Assembly (NCBI GenBank): GCA_003003725.1
Contig: PVWI01000034.1
Location: 1 to 32,602, forward strand
Source: a filamentous cyanobacterium Phorm 6
GTDB lineage: Bacteria; Cyanobacteriota; Cyanobacteriia; Cyanobacteriales; Microcoleaceae
Reading direction: 5' to 3'
Length of the DNA stretch: 32,602 nucleotides
Each line of letters begins with the position of its first letter. The first letter of the stretch is position 1. This document shows positions 10,521-18,299 of this stretch, piece after piece. A model generated the notes under the pieces. That model was given only the letters and a program-made list of their open reading frames with translations, searched no databases and was not told the DNA's origin. The position numbers and the translations under genes were made by a program.

Positions 10521-13322
10521 CTAACTCAAACCCACCACTTCAAGCATTCTTTTCAGCGAACTCAAGTTCACCAAAATATCCTCTGTCAAAGAATTCTGAT
10601 ACATCAACTGTCTAATAGGATAGCATTCAAAACCCTCGCCAGCCAAGTAATAATGTTCCAACTTCAGATATTGACTAATTCCCCAGTAATAATGACTGAT
10701 ATAGTGCGGCGAAACTAACTCAATTACTTTAGTTCCAGATTGACAAAAAATCGTATTTGTCAAGCCGCTACCGTGGGCGGCAACTATCACCTCAGCATGG
10801 TAAAAATGAGCAATTTGCTCAGCCAAAGACATCGACTCAGGCAAAATAGAAACAAACCCAGATTGTGCCAAAACCTCAACCACATCTTCCTCATTCAAAA
10901 CTCGGCGGTATCTCGCTTTGCTGCGGCTGATGTAAATGCGCTTTGGATAACTATAACTAGGTAGAATTCCCTTCAGAAACTCCCTCCTCAAAAACTCGAT
11001 CGCCCACCCGGGCGGCCAGCCCAAATATCCCGCAAAAGAAGGTACAATTAACTCTGTTGCTTGAATATGAGGCAGGCGATCGCTCTCCAAGACTTTCTCC
11101 TCTGGAATCCCCAGAATCCTGAGACTTTCCCGCTGAAATTCGTGCTGACAACTATTAACCAAAAACCAATCAATCTCCGCCAAATCCCTACCACTGCGCC
11201 GCAGCAATTCGAGCCTCGGCAAAACGTCCACCATCCAGTGAAAATAAACATTTCCCGACAAACCAGAAAGCACCGCCACCTTACCTTCAATCTGCTTTAA
11301 GGGTGGAAATGATTCTAAGTTAAAAACACTATGTTTTCTCACATCATGCTTTTCGCATCCCGGCAAAAATCCCGGATAATCTCTAGACACATCAGCCAAT
11401 AAATAGTTGTCAGGAGTCATAACTGCGATCGCCTTACAAATCAGCCAATAATTTTCCTTTGGTACAATCCAAACTCGCCCATTCGGAATTGTAGCAACGA
11501 AAGTCTTCGGCGACTCCACGGGTAGAGGTTGCGAGTTAGATAAACGGCAAACTCCCCAACCTAAATGTACCGGATCGAACCACTTAGAAATTCGGTGCAA
11601 ACACATCCCGCAAGTTAAACCACCACAATCGGAATTGCGGAATTGGGAATTGAGAATTGGGAATTGGGAATTGGTAGTATTTTCTGTTGTGGCTTCCGTC
11701 TCATATTTCCAAACTATTTCTACATAATTGCCATCCAACTTAGCAGCAACCAACCAATCCCAAGTCGATAGATAAATACCTTGAGGAAGTTTGATCGCAC
11801 TTGGTTCGAGTGCAATACAATCATTTTTTAGCGATAGTAGCGGCTGCGAATACCCGTGAAATTGTAACTCTAAAACCTGTTGATAATAATCGATCGCCTT
11901 TTCACAATTTCCCTGTTTATCCTGCACTTTTCCCAACTCAAAATAAACCTGCGGTAAAGCAGGTTGAACCGTCAAAGCCATGCGGTAAACTGCAATTGCC
12001 GCATTTAGCCGCTTTTGCTGTACCAAGCAATTGCCCAACCGCCAGTAAAGCTCGGTATTTTTCGGCTGAATTTGCAAAGCTTTTTGGTAATAAGCAGCGG
12101 CTGATTCATATCCGCCGTACTCTGTTAAAGCATTCCCCAAATGCAGGTAAATTTCTGCTAAGTAATCGCATATTTCAGCAATTTGTAATTGGGAATCGGG
12201 CATCGGGCATCGGGCATCGGGAATGGTTTCTTTTTCTTCCTTCTTCCTTCTTCCTTCTTCCTTCTTCCTTCTTCCTTCTTCCTTCTTCCTTCCAGTTAAT
12301 GCTGCCAGAAATCGATCGCACGCAGCGATCGCCCTTGACAATTCATCATCTTCTACAGCAGCAACTCTGCGGCTTTTAGCTAAACGGGAGTAAGCCTCAA
12401 TAAAATTGGGCTTAAGAGCTATTGCCCGCTCAAAATAAGGCATGGCTTCAGCAATTTTGCCCAAAACCATCAAAGAAAATCCGGCGTCCGTATAGCCCGA
12501 AATATGCTCGGTATCGAGTTCGATCGCGCGATCGAAACAAGCAACCGCCGCCAAATGTTCCCCCTGCATTTGCCAAGCTTTCCCCAGATTGTAATGAGCC
12601 AAAACCATCTCCGGTTCCAACTCAATAGCCCTGAGATAAGATCCGATCGCCCTTTCGGGACTTTTGTCGAGCAATACCTGCGCTAAATTATTGTGCAGCG
12701 TCGCCCAATCCGGCTTAATCTCGATCGCCCGTTGGTAAACATCGATCGCCTCAGCAGCCCGATCGTCCTTCAGCAAAATCGCGCCCAGATTGCTGTAAGC
12801 TTCCACATAATCCGGCTTCAGATCGATCGCCTGTCGGTAAGTATTAATTGCCGCTTCAAGCTGATTATTCTGATCTAAAACCACAGCCAGATTGTAGAAA
12901 GCAAGTAGATAATTAGGTTTAAGAGCGATCGCACTTCGGTAACAGTCGATCGCCCCCAACAAATTACCCTGCTTGTGAAAAACATTTCCCAAGTTATAAT
13001 TAACTTCCGGCCAATCTGGCTTCAAATCCAGAGCTTGCCGGTAGTGAAAAACCGCCTCATCCAGCCACGAATACTCGCTATAAAGTTGACCCAAATAAGC
13101 ATGAGCCCGAAAAAAATTTGGCGAAATCTCCAAAGCTTGCACAAAAGCATCTCTTGCCGCCGTCGGATCGCCGCTCGAAGCGAGGATTTCGCCTAGAGTT
13201 GTATAAGCCAGCGGCGAAAATGGCTGTAGTTCGATCGCCTGATGGCAAAACTCGATCGCCTCTGTTAACTTCCCCTGGTTCAGATAAACTTGGGCTTGCC
13301 GGATGTATTCTTCAGTCGTCAT
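10521..13322 (-). CDS. TPR - GT61 glycosyltransferase protein with two heptamer-encoded inserts
   Basis: 933 residues. TPR units fill about 1-490 (for example LKPDYVEAYSNLGAILLKDD), and a GT61/DUF563 glycosyltransferase occupies about 600-915, with GNVYFHWMVDVLPRLELL and AAHGSGLTNTIFCQSGTKVIEL matching the equivalent segments of the next gene. Two low-complexity inserts interrupt it: residues 345-379 (RRKKEEG repeats, then a Pro/Asp-rich piece) read from arrays at 12190-12293, and residues about 551-565 (NSQFPIL type) from 11631-11674. The frame stays open through both. ATG at 13322 begins MTTEEYIRQAQVYLNQGKLTEA, like the N-termini of the sister proteins. First gene of the three-gene cluster; likely cytosolic; acceptor unknown. 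Confidence 0.9.
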   Translation of the reverse strand: MTTEEYIRQAQVYLNQGKLTEAIEFCHQAIELQPFSPLAYTTLGEILASSGDPTAARDAFVQALEISPNFFRAHAYLGQLYSEYSWLDEAVFHYRQALDLKPDWPEVNYNLGNVFHKQGNLLGAIDCYRSAIALKPNYLLAFYNLAVVLDQNNQLEAAINTYRQAIDLKPDYVEAYSNLGAILLKDDRAAEAIDVYQRAIEIKPDWATLHNNLAQVLLDKSPERAIGSYLRAIELEPEMVLAHYNLGKAWQMQGEHLAAVACFDRAIELDTEHISGYTDAGFSLMVLGKIAEAMPYFERAIALKPNFIEAYSRLAKSRRVAAVEDDELSRAIAACDRFLAALTGRKKEEGRRKKEEGRRKKEEKETIPDARCPMPDSQLQIAEICDYLAEIYLHLGNALTEYGGYESAAAYYQKALQIQPKNTELYWRLGNCLVQQKRLNAAIAVYRMALTVQPALPQVYFELGKVQDKQGNCEKAIDYYQQVLELQFHGYSQPLLSLKNDCIALEPSAIKLPQGIYLSTWDWLVAAKLDGNYVEIVWKYETEATTENTTNSQFPILNSQFRNSDCGGLTCGMCLHRISKWFDPVHLGWGVCRLSNSQPLPVESPKTFVATIPNGRVWIVPKENYWLICKAIAVMTPDNYLLADVSRDYPGFLPGCEKHDVRKHSVFNLESFPPLKQIEGKVAVLSGLSGNVYFHWMVDVLPRLELLRRSGRDLAEIDWFLVNSCQHEFQRESLRILGIPEEKVLESDRLPHIQATELIVPSFAGYLGWPPGWAIEFLRREFLKGILPSYSYPKRIYISRSKARYRRVLNEEDVVEVLAQSGFVSILPESMSLAEQIAHFYHAEVIVAAHGSGLTNTIFCQSGTKVIELVSPHYISHYYWGISQYLKLEHYYLAGEGFECYPIRQLMYQNSLTEDILVNLSSLKRMLEVVGLS
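11631..11674. repeat. Degenerate GGGAATT heptamer tract inside a coding region
   Basis: Six or so GGAATTG/GGGAATT units lie inside the TPR-GT61 gene between its TPR part and the glycosyltransferase domain. The translated product resembles the GAPDH tail (NSQFPI), since both derive from the same heptamer read on the same strand. Confidence 0.9.
12190..12293. repeat. Two adjacent heptamer arrays (GGGCATC and TTCTTCC) inside a coding region
   Basis: Positions 12190-12225 hold GGGCATC-type units; 12234-12289 hold eight perfect TTCTTCC units plus a partial one to 12293. On the coding strand they encode a highly charged RRKKEEG heptapeptide repeat followed by DARCPMPDSQ. They interrupt the TPR region at about residue 345. 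Confidence 0.95.
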
Positions 13323-13489
13323 TGCTTGCGGTGCAGTTGCGGTTGCTTTACCGCTTCAGTAAAACCTAGAAATTCTGATTTAAAAACTTTGTATGTATAT
13401 TTTGCCCGATCGGGCGATCTACTAATTTTATCAATAACTGTCGATCGATTTTTTTTTAATTGTTCCTGCTTCAGTTCCTGCCTTGAATG

Positions 13490-13528
13490 TTTCAACCTCA
13501 CCCCGCTTGTGGCAGAGTGAGGTTGAAA
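13490..13528. terminator. 12-bp inverted repeat, possible terminator of the RTX gene
   Basis: TTTCAACCTCAC (13490-13501) pairs perfectly with 13517-13528 around a 15-nt loop. It lies 74 bp beyond the RTX gene stop and 168 bp before the TPR-GT61 start, all on the minus strand. No T-run follows directly on either strand, so an attenuator or repeat-element origin is equally possible. Confidence 0.45.
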
Positions 13529-13601
13529 TCCTTTAAAACTACCAGCCTTGTGAGAACAGCCCCAGAGGTCATCCAGTGCTGCCCCACAAATGCCAGTTGT
13601 T

Positions 13602-14456
13602 TTAGAACAGCTCGAAGTTGTTCGAGGTAATCGTCAAGTTAGGTGCCAGTCGAGCAACCTCTAGCACTCCATTTGCGCCGTTGAAGAACAACGCACCGCT
13701 TGTTGGGTCGTAGACCAACTTGTTCGTTGTGGCTCCTGGGGAGTTTGCGTTGAAATTAGAAACAACGACAAACTCGCTAGCTTCAAAGTTCGTGCCCAAA
13801 CCAGCGAACACACCCCCGGACTTCAAGCGGATCTTATCTTCAGCAGGCGTAAAGTCAGTGATCGTGTCTACCCCATAATCGCCACCGCTGGAGAAGAAGT
13901 AGAACGTATCGCTGCCAGCACCGCCGGTCAGGACATCGCTGCCTCTGTCGCCAGAGATAAAGTCATTGCCAGCACCACCATCGACAGTATCATTATCTCT
14001 ACCACCGTAGAGGCTGTCGTTGCCGTCGCCGCCGCTAACTAAATCATTGCCTTTGCCGCCAAAGGCTGTATCGTTGCCGGCACGGCCCAAGATGGTATCG
14101 TTCCCGTTGTCGCCAGACAGCAAGTCATTGCCATCACCGCCGTCGATCAGGTCATTGCCTTTACCGCCAAAGATCCTGTCGTCGCCGCTGCCGCCAGCGA
14201 CCACATCGTTGCCAGTGCCTGCAAAGATATCATCATTGCCGCTGCCGCCGCCGATACTGTCATTGCCGCCGCCGGAAATAATCAGGTCATCGCCACCGCG
14301 ACCAGATATGGCATCATTGCCCCCAAAAGTGAGGATAATATCACCTTGTTCGGTGCCGTTCAACCGGTTATCACCAGAAGTACCAATCACATCAAGACCC
14401 CTCGTGGGGTTTGGAACTGAAGATACTGGGGTCGTTGGATTAGTTACCTGAGTCAT
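13602..14456 (-). CDS. RTX-type calcium-binding repeat protein
   Basis: 284 residues. After a Thr/Pro-rich N-terminus (1-20), residues about 27-185 consist of some fifteen consecutive RTX nonapeptides of the GGxGNDxhx type, which bind Ca2+ in a parallel beta roll. A non-repeat C-terminal domain (about 190-284) begins DTFYFFSSGGDYGVDTITDF and ends NNFELF, the usual context for type I secretion of such proteins. No Sec signal peptide is seen, consistent with a C-terminal secretion signal. ATG has a strong GGAGGAG SD. It is likely extracellular or surface-bound. It precedes the TPR-glycosyltransferase cluster on the same strand, separated by 279 bp with an inverted repeat, so it is probably a separate transcript; a role as substrate of that cluster is only a hypothesis. 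Confidence 0.9.
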   Translation of the reverse strand: MTQVTNPTTPVSSVPNPTRGLDVIGTSGDNRLNGTEQGDIILTFGGNDAISGRGGDDLIISGGGNDSIGGGSGNDDIFAGTGNDVVAGGSGDDRIFGGKGNDLIDGGDGNDLLSGDNGNDTILGRAGNDTAFGGKGNDLVSGGDGNDSLYGGRDNDTVDGGAGNDFISGDRGSDVLTGGAGSDTFYFFSSGGDYGVDTITDFTPAEDKIRLKSGGVFAGLGTNFEASEFVVVSNFNANSPGATTNKLVYDPTSGALFFNGANGVLEVARLAPNLTITSNNFELF

Positions 14457-15482
14457 TTACACTCCTCCTAAAAGATGAATCATTTTTCTACAATACACTT
14501 TTCCCTCCAAAGGGATTCAGTAATTGAAACCGGACATCGGCTGAGACCCTAATTTACCCGGCTGCTATAAGCTGTCATGTAATTTAAATTGTCAGCAGGG
14601 AGCCGCCGGTCGCGAGTTGAATCCTGTATTCGTTGAGCCGGAAATATCGGTTGTTTCCTGCCTTGGACTCTCGACTTGACCACTCCCTCCTCTAACATGA
14701 AAATATTCCAGTTAAACGTTTGTGAGTTTACCATACCGAGCCTGGGTGCGGCTAGTCATTTTAAAAATATTAGCCGGAAAATACACATAAACCATTTTTA
14801 ATTGGAATATGCTCTCAAGATTGAGAAATTGCAGCCCAGTCGTCGGTAACTGTCGATCGCCCCAAAGTTCGATCGCCCACAATCGAGCCATAACCGAGTT
14901 GCGACTCTTCAGTGGACTCTGGTTTACCAGACTTTTGAGTTTCCCTAATAGTTCCCAAGAAATCAAAATTTTTCAGCCTGCCTTCAAAGCCAACTCATCC
15001 CGCCCGCACCGTATCCAATCAAACCCAGCTAGAGAAATCGATTGAAGCCTTTTACCCTTAAAGCTTGTAGTCGCAAAAAAATTGACTGATCCGCAACAAA
15101 GTCGATGATCCGCTTGAAAAGCACCATCACCTGCCCAGGCCCAGAACTAAGCTGCGGAGCATCTTAATTGTCGTCTGTTGACTAGAGGCTAATTTTCAAA
15201 CAGACTAAATCTTTGAGCATCCCATTTTGGCAAATATATTCCCTATGGCCGAAGCATTGCGGCAGTATGTCTGCGCTGATAACTCATAAATGATCTGCCC
15301 GAATGCTTCGCCCCTCCAAAATTCAGACACTACGCCCCGAGCCTCAGTAAGTTTCCATATAATTAAATTTAACTAAATTATGTTTCTAGCAAACATTTTA
15401 TCGCTAATTGTTAAGTTCGGGGTGAACATTAACAACTAGCAATTTCCCAGAAATTTGGTTCAGTATTCATAGACAAGCTGTA
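14457..15482. other. 1-kb stretch without a recognisable gene
   Basis: Upstream DNA of the RTX gene. Short open frames exist on both strands but have no SD, no recognisable motif and odd composition. The only structured part is a hairpin at 15408-15435. No tRNA or known small RNA was recognised. Confidence 0.6.
15408..15435. repeat. Imperfect palindrome, possible terminator or operator
   Basis: TTGTTAAGTTC (15408-15418) pairs with GAACATTAACAA (15424-15435) with one bulged base and a 5-nt loop. It is 47 bp beyond the stop of the small membrane protein on the minus strand. No T-tract follows, so terminator function is uncertain. Confidence 0.4.
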
Positions 15483-15671
15483 CTATTTATCTGAGCGGTG
15501 TGCTTCAAGTTGCGCTGTTGACCCGTTAGTATGACTCTGGTTGTCGTAGTTGTAGATGTGAGCATCACTCTGGGAAATGTAATTTATAGAACTCGCTGCA
15601 TAGTAAATCAGCGCTAGCAGCGACACTAGATTAAGAATGCGATGAATTGGTTTCTCTGACATTTCGTGCAT
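15483..15671 (-). CDS. Small single-pass membrane protein, unknown function
   Basis: 62 residues starting MHEMSEKPIHRIL. ATG at 15671 has AGGAG 5 nt upstream, which is the main evidence for a real gene and rules against the longer frame from 15722. One hydrophobic segment (about 11-30, LNLVSLLALIYYAASSINYI) follows a short charged N-terminus; the rest is polar with His/Asn/Ser. Family not recognised. It stands alone in a repeat-rich region. Confidence 0.55.
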   Translation of the reverse strand: MHEMSEKPIHRILNLVSLLALIYYAASSINYISQSDAHIYNYDNQSHTNGSTAQLEAHRSDK

Positions 15672-15881
15672 TTTCACTCCTACTTTGTATCCAAATAGCA
15701 AGGTTGAATATAATGACTGCACTTTTTTCTACAAGTTCCCAAGAATGCAGCACCAGATAAAACATCCATTCCATCGCGTTATGCACTCCCGATTCTCGAT
15801 CGCCTCAAACAAGTCTTACTCTAGATTCAACGGAAATTGCAGGTCTAATTAGCATGGCAATCTCTGCCTTTAAATGTCTTA

Positions 15882-16009
15882 TATAGCGGTTCTAAAAAAA
15901 GTGAGGTATGCCCTATGCCCTATGCCCTATGCCCTATGCCCTATGCCCTATGCCCTATGCCCTATGCCCTATGGCGGATAGTACGTCATCTTTCTGAGAC
16001 TCGGCTATA
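15882..16009. repeat. Palindromic element, copy 1, with nine ATGCCCT units in its loop
   Basis: Outer arms TATAGCGGTTCT / GAGACTCGGCTATA and inner arms AAAAAAAGTGAGGTA / GTACGTCATCTTT are inverted. Between them are nine perfect ATGCCCT heptamers (15908-15970). Copy 2 (17917-18013) has nearly identical arms but a different tandem sequence. It looks like a non-autonomous palindromic repeat; no protein gene is inside. Confidence 0.85.
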
Positions 16010-16039
16010 TACAGCATATTCCATGTAGATGTAGTATGG

Positions 16040-16102
16040 AGAAACCGGGTTTCTTGAACGGTATCATTTTCTACCCAAGAACTGTAAAGAAACCCGGTTT
16101 CT
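16040..16102. repeat. Inverted pair of 16-bp GAAACCGGGTTTC repeats
   Basis: AGAAACCGGGTTTCTT (16040-16055) and its reverse complement (16087-16102) flank 31 bp. Each arm is itself nearly palindromic. A related sequence occurs at 17646-17668, so this is a dispersed family. Confidence 0.8.
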
Positions 16103-16592
16103 GGGGTGTACTATTTGGACTATATCGAACTCTACAATTACCTGATCGAGAGCTGCCAAAATTAAAAAAATGAGTTGTAAAAGCTTGCACCGCAAAGAAT
16201 AAAGCTGTTTTAAAATAGTAAGCAAACATTTTACTAAATTCGATCGTGCGCAATCGTCGAAAGCAATAAAAATGATCGACGTTGAAAAAACACAAAAATA
16301 TATCTAAAGTTAGAGTTTTGTAAGTGACAAGCTGTGTAATGCGGTTCTGCGTAAGTCCTGATTAAGTCATGATGTCACAGAAAAAAGTGGCACAAAAAAA
16401 CAGAATCTAGAATTTGAAGGTCGTAAAAAATTACTGTTTGGTAATTCAGCATTTTTATTGTATTCGACTTTCTAGCTGCGTTTTGCGGCCACTATGCAAA
16501 GTAATGATTTGTTGGCTGCGAGGAGCCATGCACGGGGGATAATCTATGACGAGACAACAGATTGTGTTTAAGTCAGTTACTTAAACAGTTTA

Positions 16593-16811
16593 TTAGAAGT
16601 TTTGCTCGGATTTAGCGGCCTGTACAACCGACTTCTTGCTAGTAATTTGTAAAATAGATAGGGGCAGAACAACAGGCCAAACCAGAGGCCCGATTACTAA
16701 GGCTATCCAAGAAATCAAGTCTTTTTTAGATGTTGCAGTATCTTTCCAAAAACTTTTGAACCAAACAAAAAAAACGATTAAGGCAATCGAAAAGTAGCCT
16801 ATGATTATCAT
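16593..16811 (-). CDS. Small two-segment membrane protein, unknown function
   Basis: 72 residues: hydrophobic segment 1 (about 2-18, IIIGYFSIALIVFFVWF), a short charged linker (KDTATSKKDL), hydrophobic segment 2 (about 33-55, ISWIALVIGPLVWPVVLPLSIL) and a polar C-terminus. The clean pattern of two membrane helices around a basic linker supports coding; the SD is weak (GGTCAG). It resembles short cyanobacterial hypothetical membrane proteins, but no function is known to me. Confidence 0.6.
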   Translation of the reverse strand: MIIIGYFSIALIVFFVWFKSFWKDTATSKKDLISWIALVIGPLVWPVVLPLSILQITSKKSVVQAAKSEQNF

Positions 16812-16922
16812 TGTTTTACTGACCAGCTCATAGATGGGATTAAACTATTTATCATTATTGTAAGCTGTCGCGGATTTAAATTGTATATTCAGGGCGGGTT
16901 CTCCCACCCCGCAAGACGTTGC

Positions 16923-16957
16923 TTTTTTTGACATACAGTTTTTTTTGACATACAGTT
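16923..16957. repeat. 17-bp tandem duplication (T-run plus GACATACAG)
   Basis: TTTTTTGACATACAGTT occurs twice in direct succession, spaced 17 bp. Confidence 0.85.
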
Positions 16958-17175
16958 TAAATGCAGAACAGCTTATCTCAGGGTGCCGATCGCCAGTTTC
17001 GGCCACCAAAGCTGCAAATGTCCACAGCCCAAAGTTTCAAAAGTCTCCGAATCTAGATTGTGCCATACGATCGATCGCACCGCACTCAAAATCTTGGACT
17101 CAGGACTTTTCGAGGTTTCATCAAACTTTGAGCCGATCGACCCCAGTTACACCAAATGCGATATGTCTCATGTAT

Positions 17176-17191
17176 TGTGACTTGAATCACA
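17176..17191. promoter_or_regulatory. CRP-like palindrome TGTGA-N6-TCACA
   Basis: TGTGACTTGAATCACA fits the consensus half-sites of CRP-family cAMP receptor proteins, which cyanobacteria possess (SyCRP1). It is 121 bp before the start of the small gene at 17313. A further TCACA lies at 17232-17236, 45 bp on. Binding by a CRP protein is inference. Confidence 0.5.
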
Positions 17192-17312
17192 TACACTCGC
17201 AGACTTCGATCGTAAGTTGAGCTAAGAAGGATCACATAGGTTAGCCGACTGCCATCACCCTACTCTGTTTTCAAATGCTCGATATTAGAGTAGTTGAATT
17301 AAAAAGTATTTC

Positions 17313-17510
17313 ATGCAAGCTTTGACTTTAAAATCCGACTGCGCGATCGCTGAATTGTTCTATCAAGTCACCCATTCAGGCAATCTGACTCGGACTCAAA
17401 GCCACGGACTGCGGACACTCTGTGAAAGCGCTCTCAGCCAAGACGACCGAGATGCAGTCAACCGCCTGCTTCATGCAATCCGCCGCGGATGGGTCAGGAT
17501 TTCCGATTAG
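17313..17510 (+). CDS. Small conserved-type protein, paralogue A
   Basis: 65 residues, no membrane segment. It aligns without gaps over most of its length with the product of 18300-18500: xIAELxxQVxHSG, LTxTxxxxL, and the C-terminal block AVNRLLHAIRRGWVRISD versus AINRLLHAVRRGWLKVVD. Conservation at protein level with divergent DNA supports both as genes. The alpha-helical, basic C-terminus suggests a binding or adaptor role, but function is unknown. A CRP-like site lies upstream and a hairpin with a T-run downstream. Confidence 0.75.
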   Translation: MQALTLKSDCAIAELFYQVTHSGNLTRTQSHGLRTLCESALSQDDRDAVNRLLHAIRRGWVRISD

Positions 17511-17645
17511 TCCCCTCAGACAGCAACTTGAGGCTGGTATTTCTACATTCTCTCCTCCAAAACTTTGCCAGCAATCAGATTTTCGTGAGTGTGCCCCTCC
17601 ATTAACCCTCTGACAAAATATCCTGCTGCGATCGTTTCAATCGAA

Positions 17646-17675
17646 CCCGGTTTCTCGAAGAAGCCGGGATTTTTG
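17646..17675 (+). terminator. Hairpin followed by a T-run, probable Rho-independent terminator
   Basis: CCCGGTTTCT (17646-17655), loop CGA, AGAAGCCGGG (17659-17668) with one G-T pair, then ATTTTTG. It is 136 bp beyond the stop of paralogue A. The arms belong to the dispersed GAAACCGGG family, so a repeat may have been co-opted. Confidence 0.55.
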
Positions 17676-17727
17676 ATCTGAAGCAGTCAGCAGTAATATC
17701 AATTCCGGTTACACCCGTACCGAAATT

Positions 17728-17758
17728 GTTGACAGTTGACTGTTGACTGTTGACTGTT
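17728..17758. repeat. GTTGACT/GTTGACA heptamer tract
   Basis: Four or so heptamer units, the reverse-complement family of the array at 1387-1444. Confidence 0.85.
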
Positions 17759-17916
17759 TGAAAAATACCGATGCAACCGCAAACGATCTAATTAAGTAGA
17801 TATACGGAAAAACAATTACACCAAGACACTCAGTAAATATAGCCAAATCCGAGTTCTTAAATACAGTTAGAGTTTTACGTTTAATTAAGTCGATCGATAT
17901 TATTTAGCAGTTATTA

Positions 17917-18013
17917 TATAGCGGTTCTCAAAAAAGTGAGGTATGCCCGCAAGCCCGCAAGCCCGCAAGCCCGCAAGCCGGATAGTACCTCATCTTTATG
18001 AGACTCGGCTATA
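17917..18013. repeat. Palindromic element, copy 2, with four GCCCGCAA units in its loop
   Basis: The arms match copy 1 (TATAGCGGTTCT, GTGAGGTATGCCC, GGATAGTAC, TCATCTTT, GAGACTCGGCTATA) but the loop carries four octamers (17945-17976) instead of heptamers. Pairing TATAGCGGTTCTCA / TGAGACTCGGCTATA and GTGAGGTA / TACCTCAT gives a long stem. Confidence 0.85.
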
Positions 18014-18106
18014 ATTTATTTGTTAATAAATATCATTTCATTTATTATGTTCTATTAACAAGAACTACAGATATCGGAGTTGCCAAAAGCGAGGAATCGG
18101 GACGGA

Positions 18107-18154
18107 GTTTGTATTTATAGTTGCTCTCTCGTTTGTATTTATAGTTGCTCTCTC
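18107..18154. repeat. 24-bp perfect tandem duplication
   Basis: The 24-bp unit beginning GTTTGTATTTATAG and ending CTCTCTC is present twice without a mismatch, 18107-18130 and 18131-18154. Confidence 0.95.
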
Positions 18155-18194
18155 GATCGAAGAAACCTGCGATCCCAAATCCGGTTGATACAAA

Positions 18195-18244
18195 TCACAA
18201 ATCAAGACCGAATAGATCACATTTACTCACGTATTTGAATCACA
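18195..18244. promoter_or_regulatory. Three TCACA motifs spaced 22-23 bp
   Basis: TCACA at 18195-18199, 18217-18221 and 18240-18244, about two helical turns apart, end 56 bp before the start of paralogue B. The middle one (TCACATTTACTC) matches TCACATACACTC upstream of paralogue A. Operator function is inference. Confidence 0.4.
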
Positions 18245-18299
18245 TAAATATGCATAAAATCAGTCAATACTGTCAAAAGTGAGTTCAAGAAAAAACATC

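Larger units (their letters stand above)
15672..16592. other. 0.9-kb intergenic stretch with repeats only
   Basis: Contains the palindromic element at 15882-16009 and the inverted pair at 16040-16102. The remainder is AT-rich with stop codons in all frames; the short minus-strand frame at 16071-16295 overlaps a dispersed repeat and has no visible SD. Confidence 0.6.
16812..17312. other. 0.5-kb stretch without a gene
   Basis: Holds a GC-rich hairpin-like repeat at about 16894-16912, a 17-bp tandem duplication (16923-16957), and TCACA-containing sites upstream of the small gene at 17313. Short frames such as 16945-17220 carry no motif or SD. Confidence 0.6.
17511..18299. other. 0.8-kb stretch of repeats between the two paralogues
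   Basis: Contains a probable terminator (17646-17675), a heptamer tract (17728-17758), palindromic element copy 2 (17917-18013), a 24-bp tandem duplication (18107-18154) and phased TCACA motifs (18195-18244). No gene seen. Confidence 0.65.

Noticed and set aside
11801-12379. Plus-strand open frame of 192 codons
   Set aside because: Antisense to the TPR-GT61 gene, with an FLLPSS-type repeat produced by the heptamer array; no independent support.
14020-14451. Plus-strand open frame rich in Pro and Ser
   Set aside because: Mirror image of the RTX repeats on the other strand; the repeated codons keep it open.
14549-14734. Possible small minus-strand gene
   Set aside because: No clear SD or hydrophobic or conserved pattern; not supportable.
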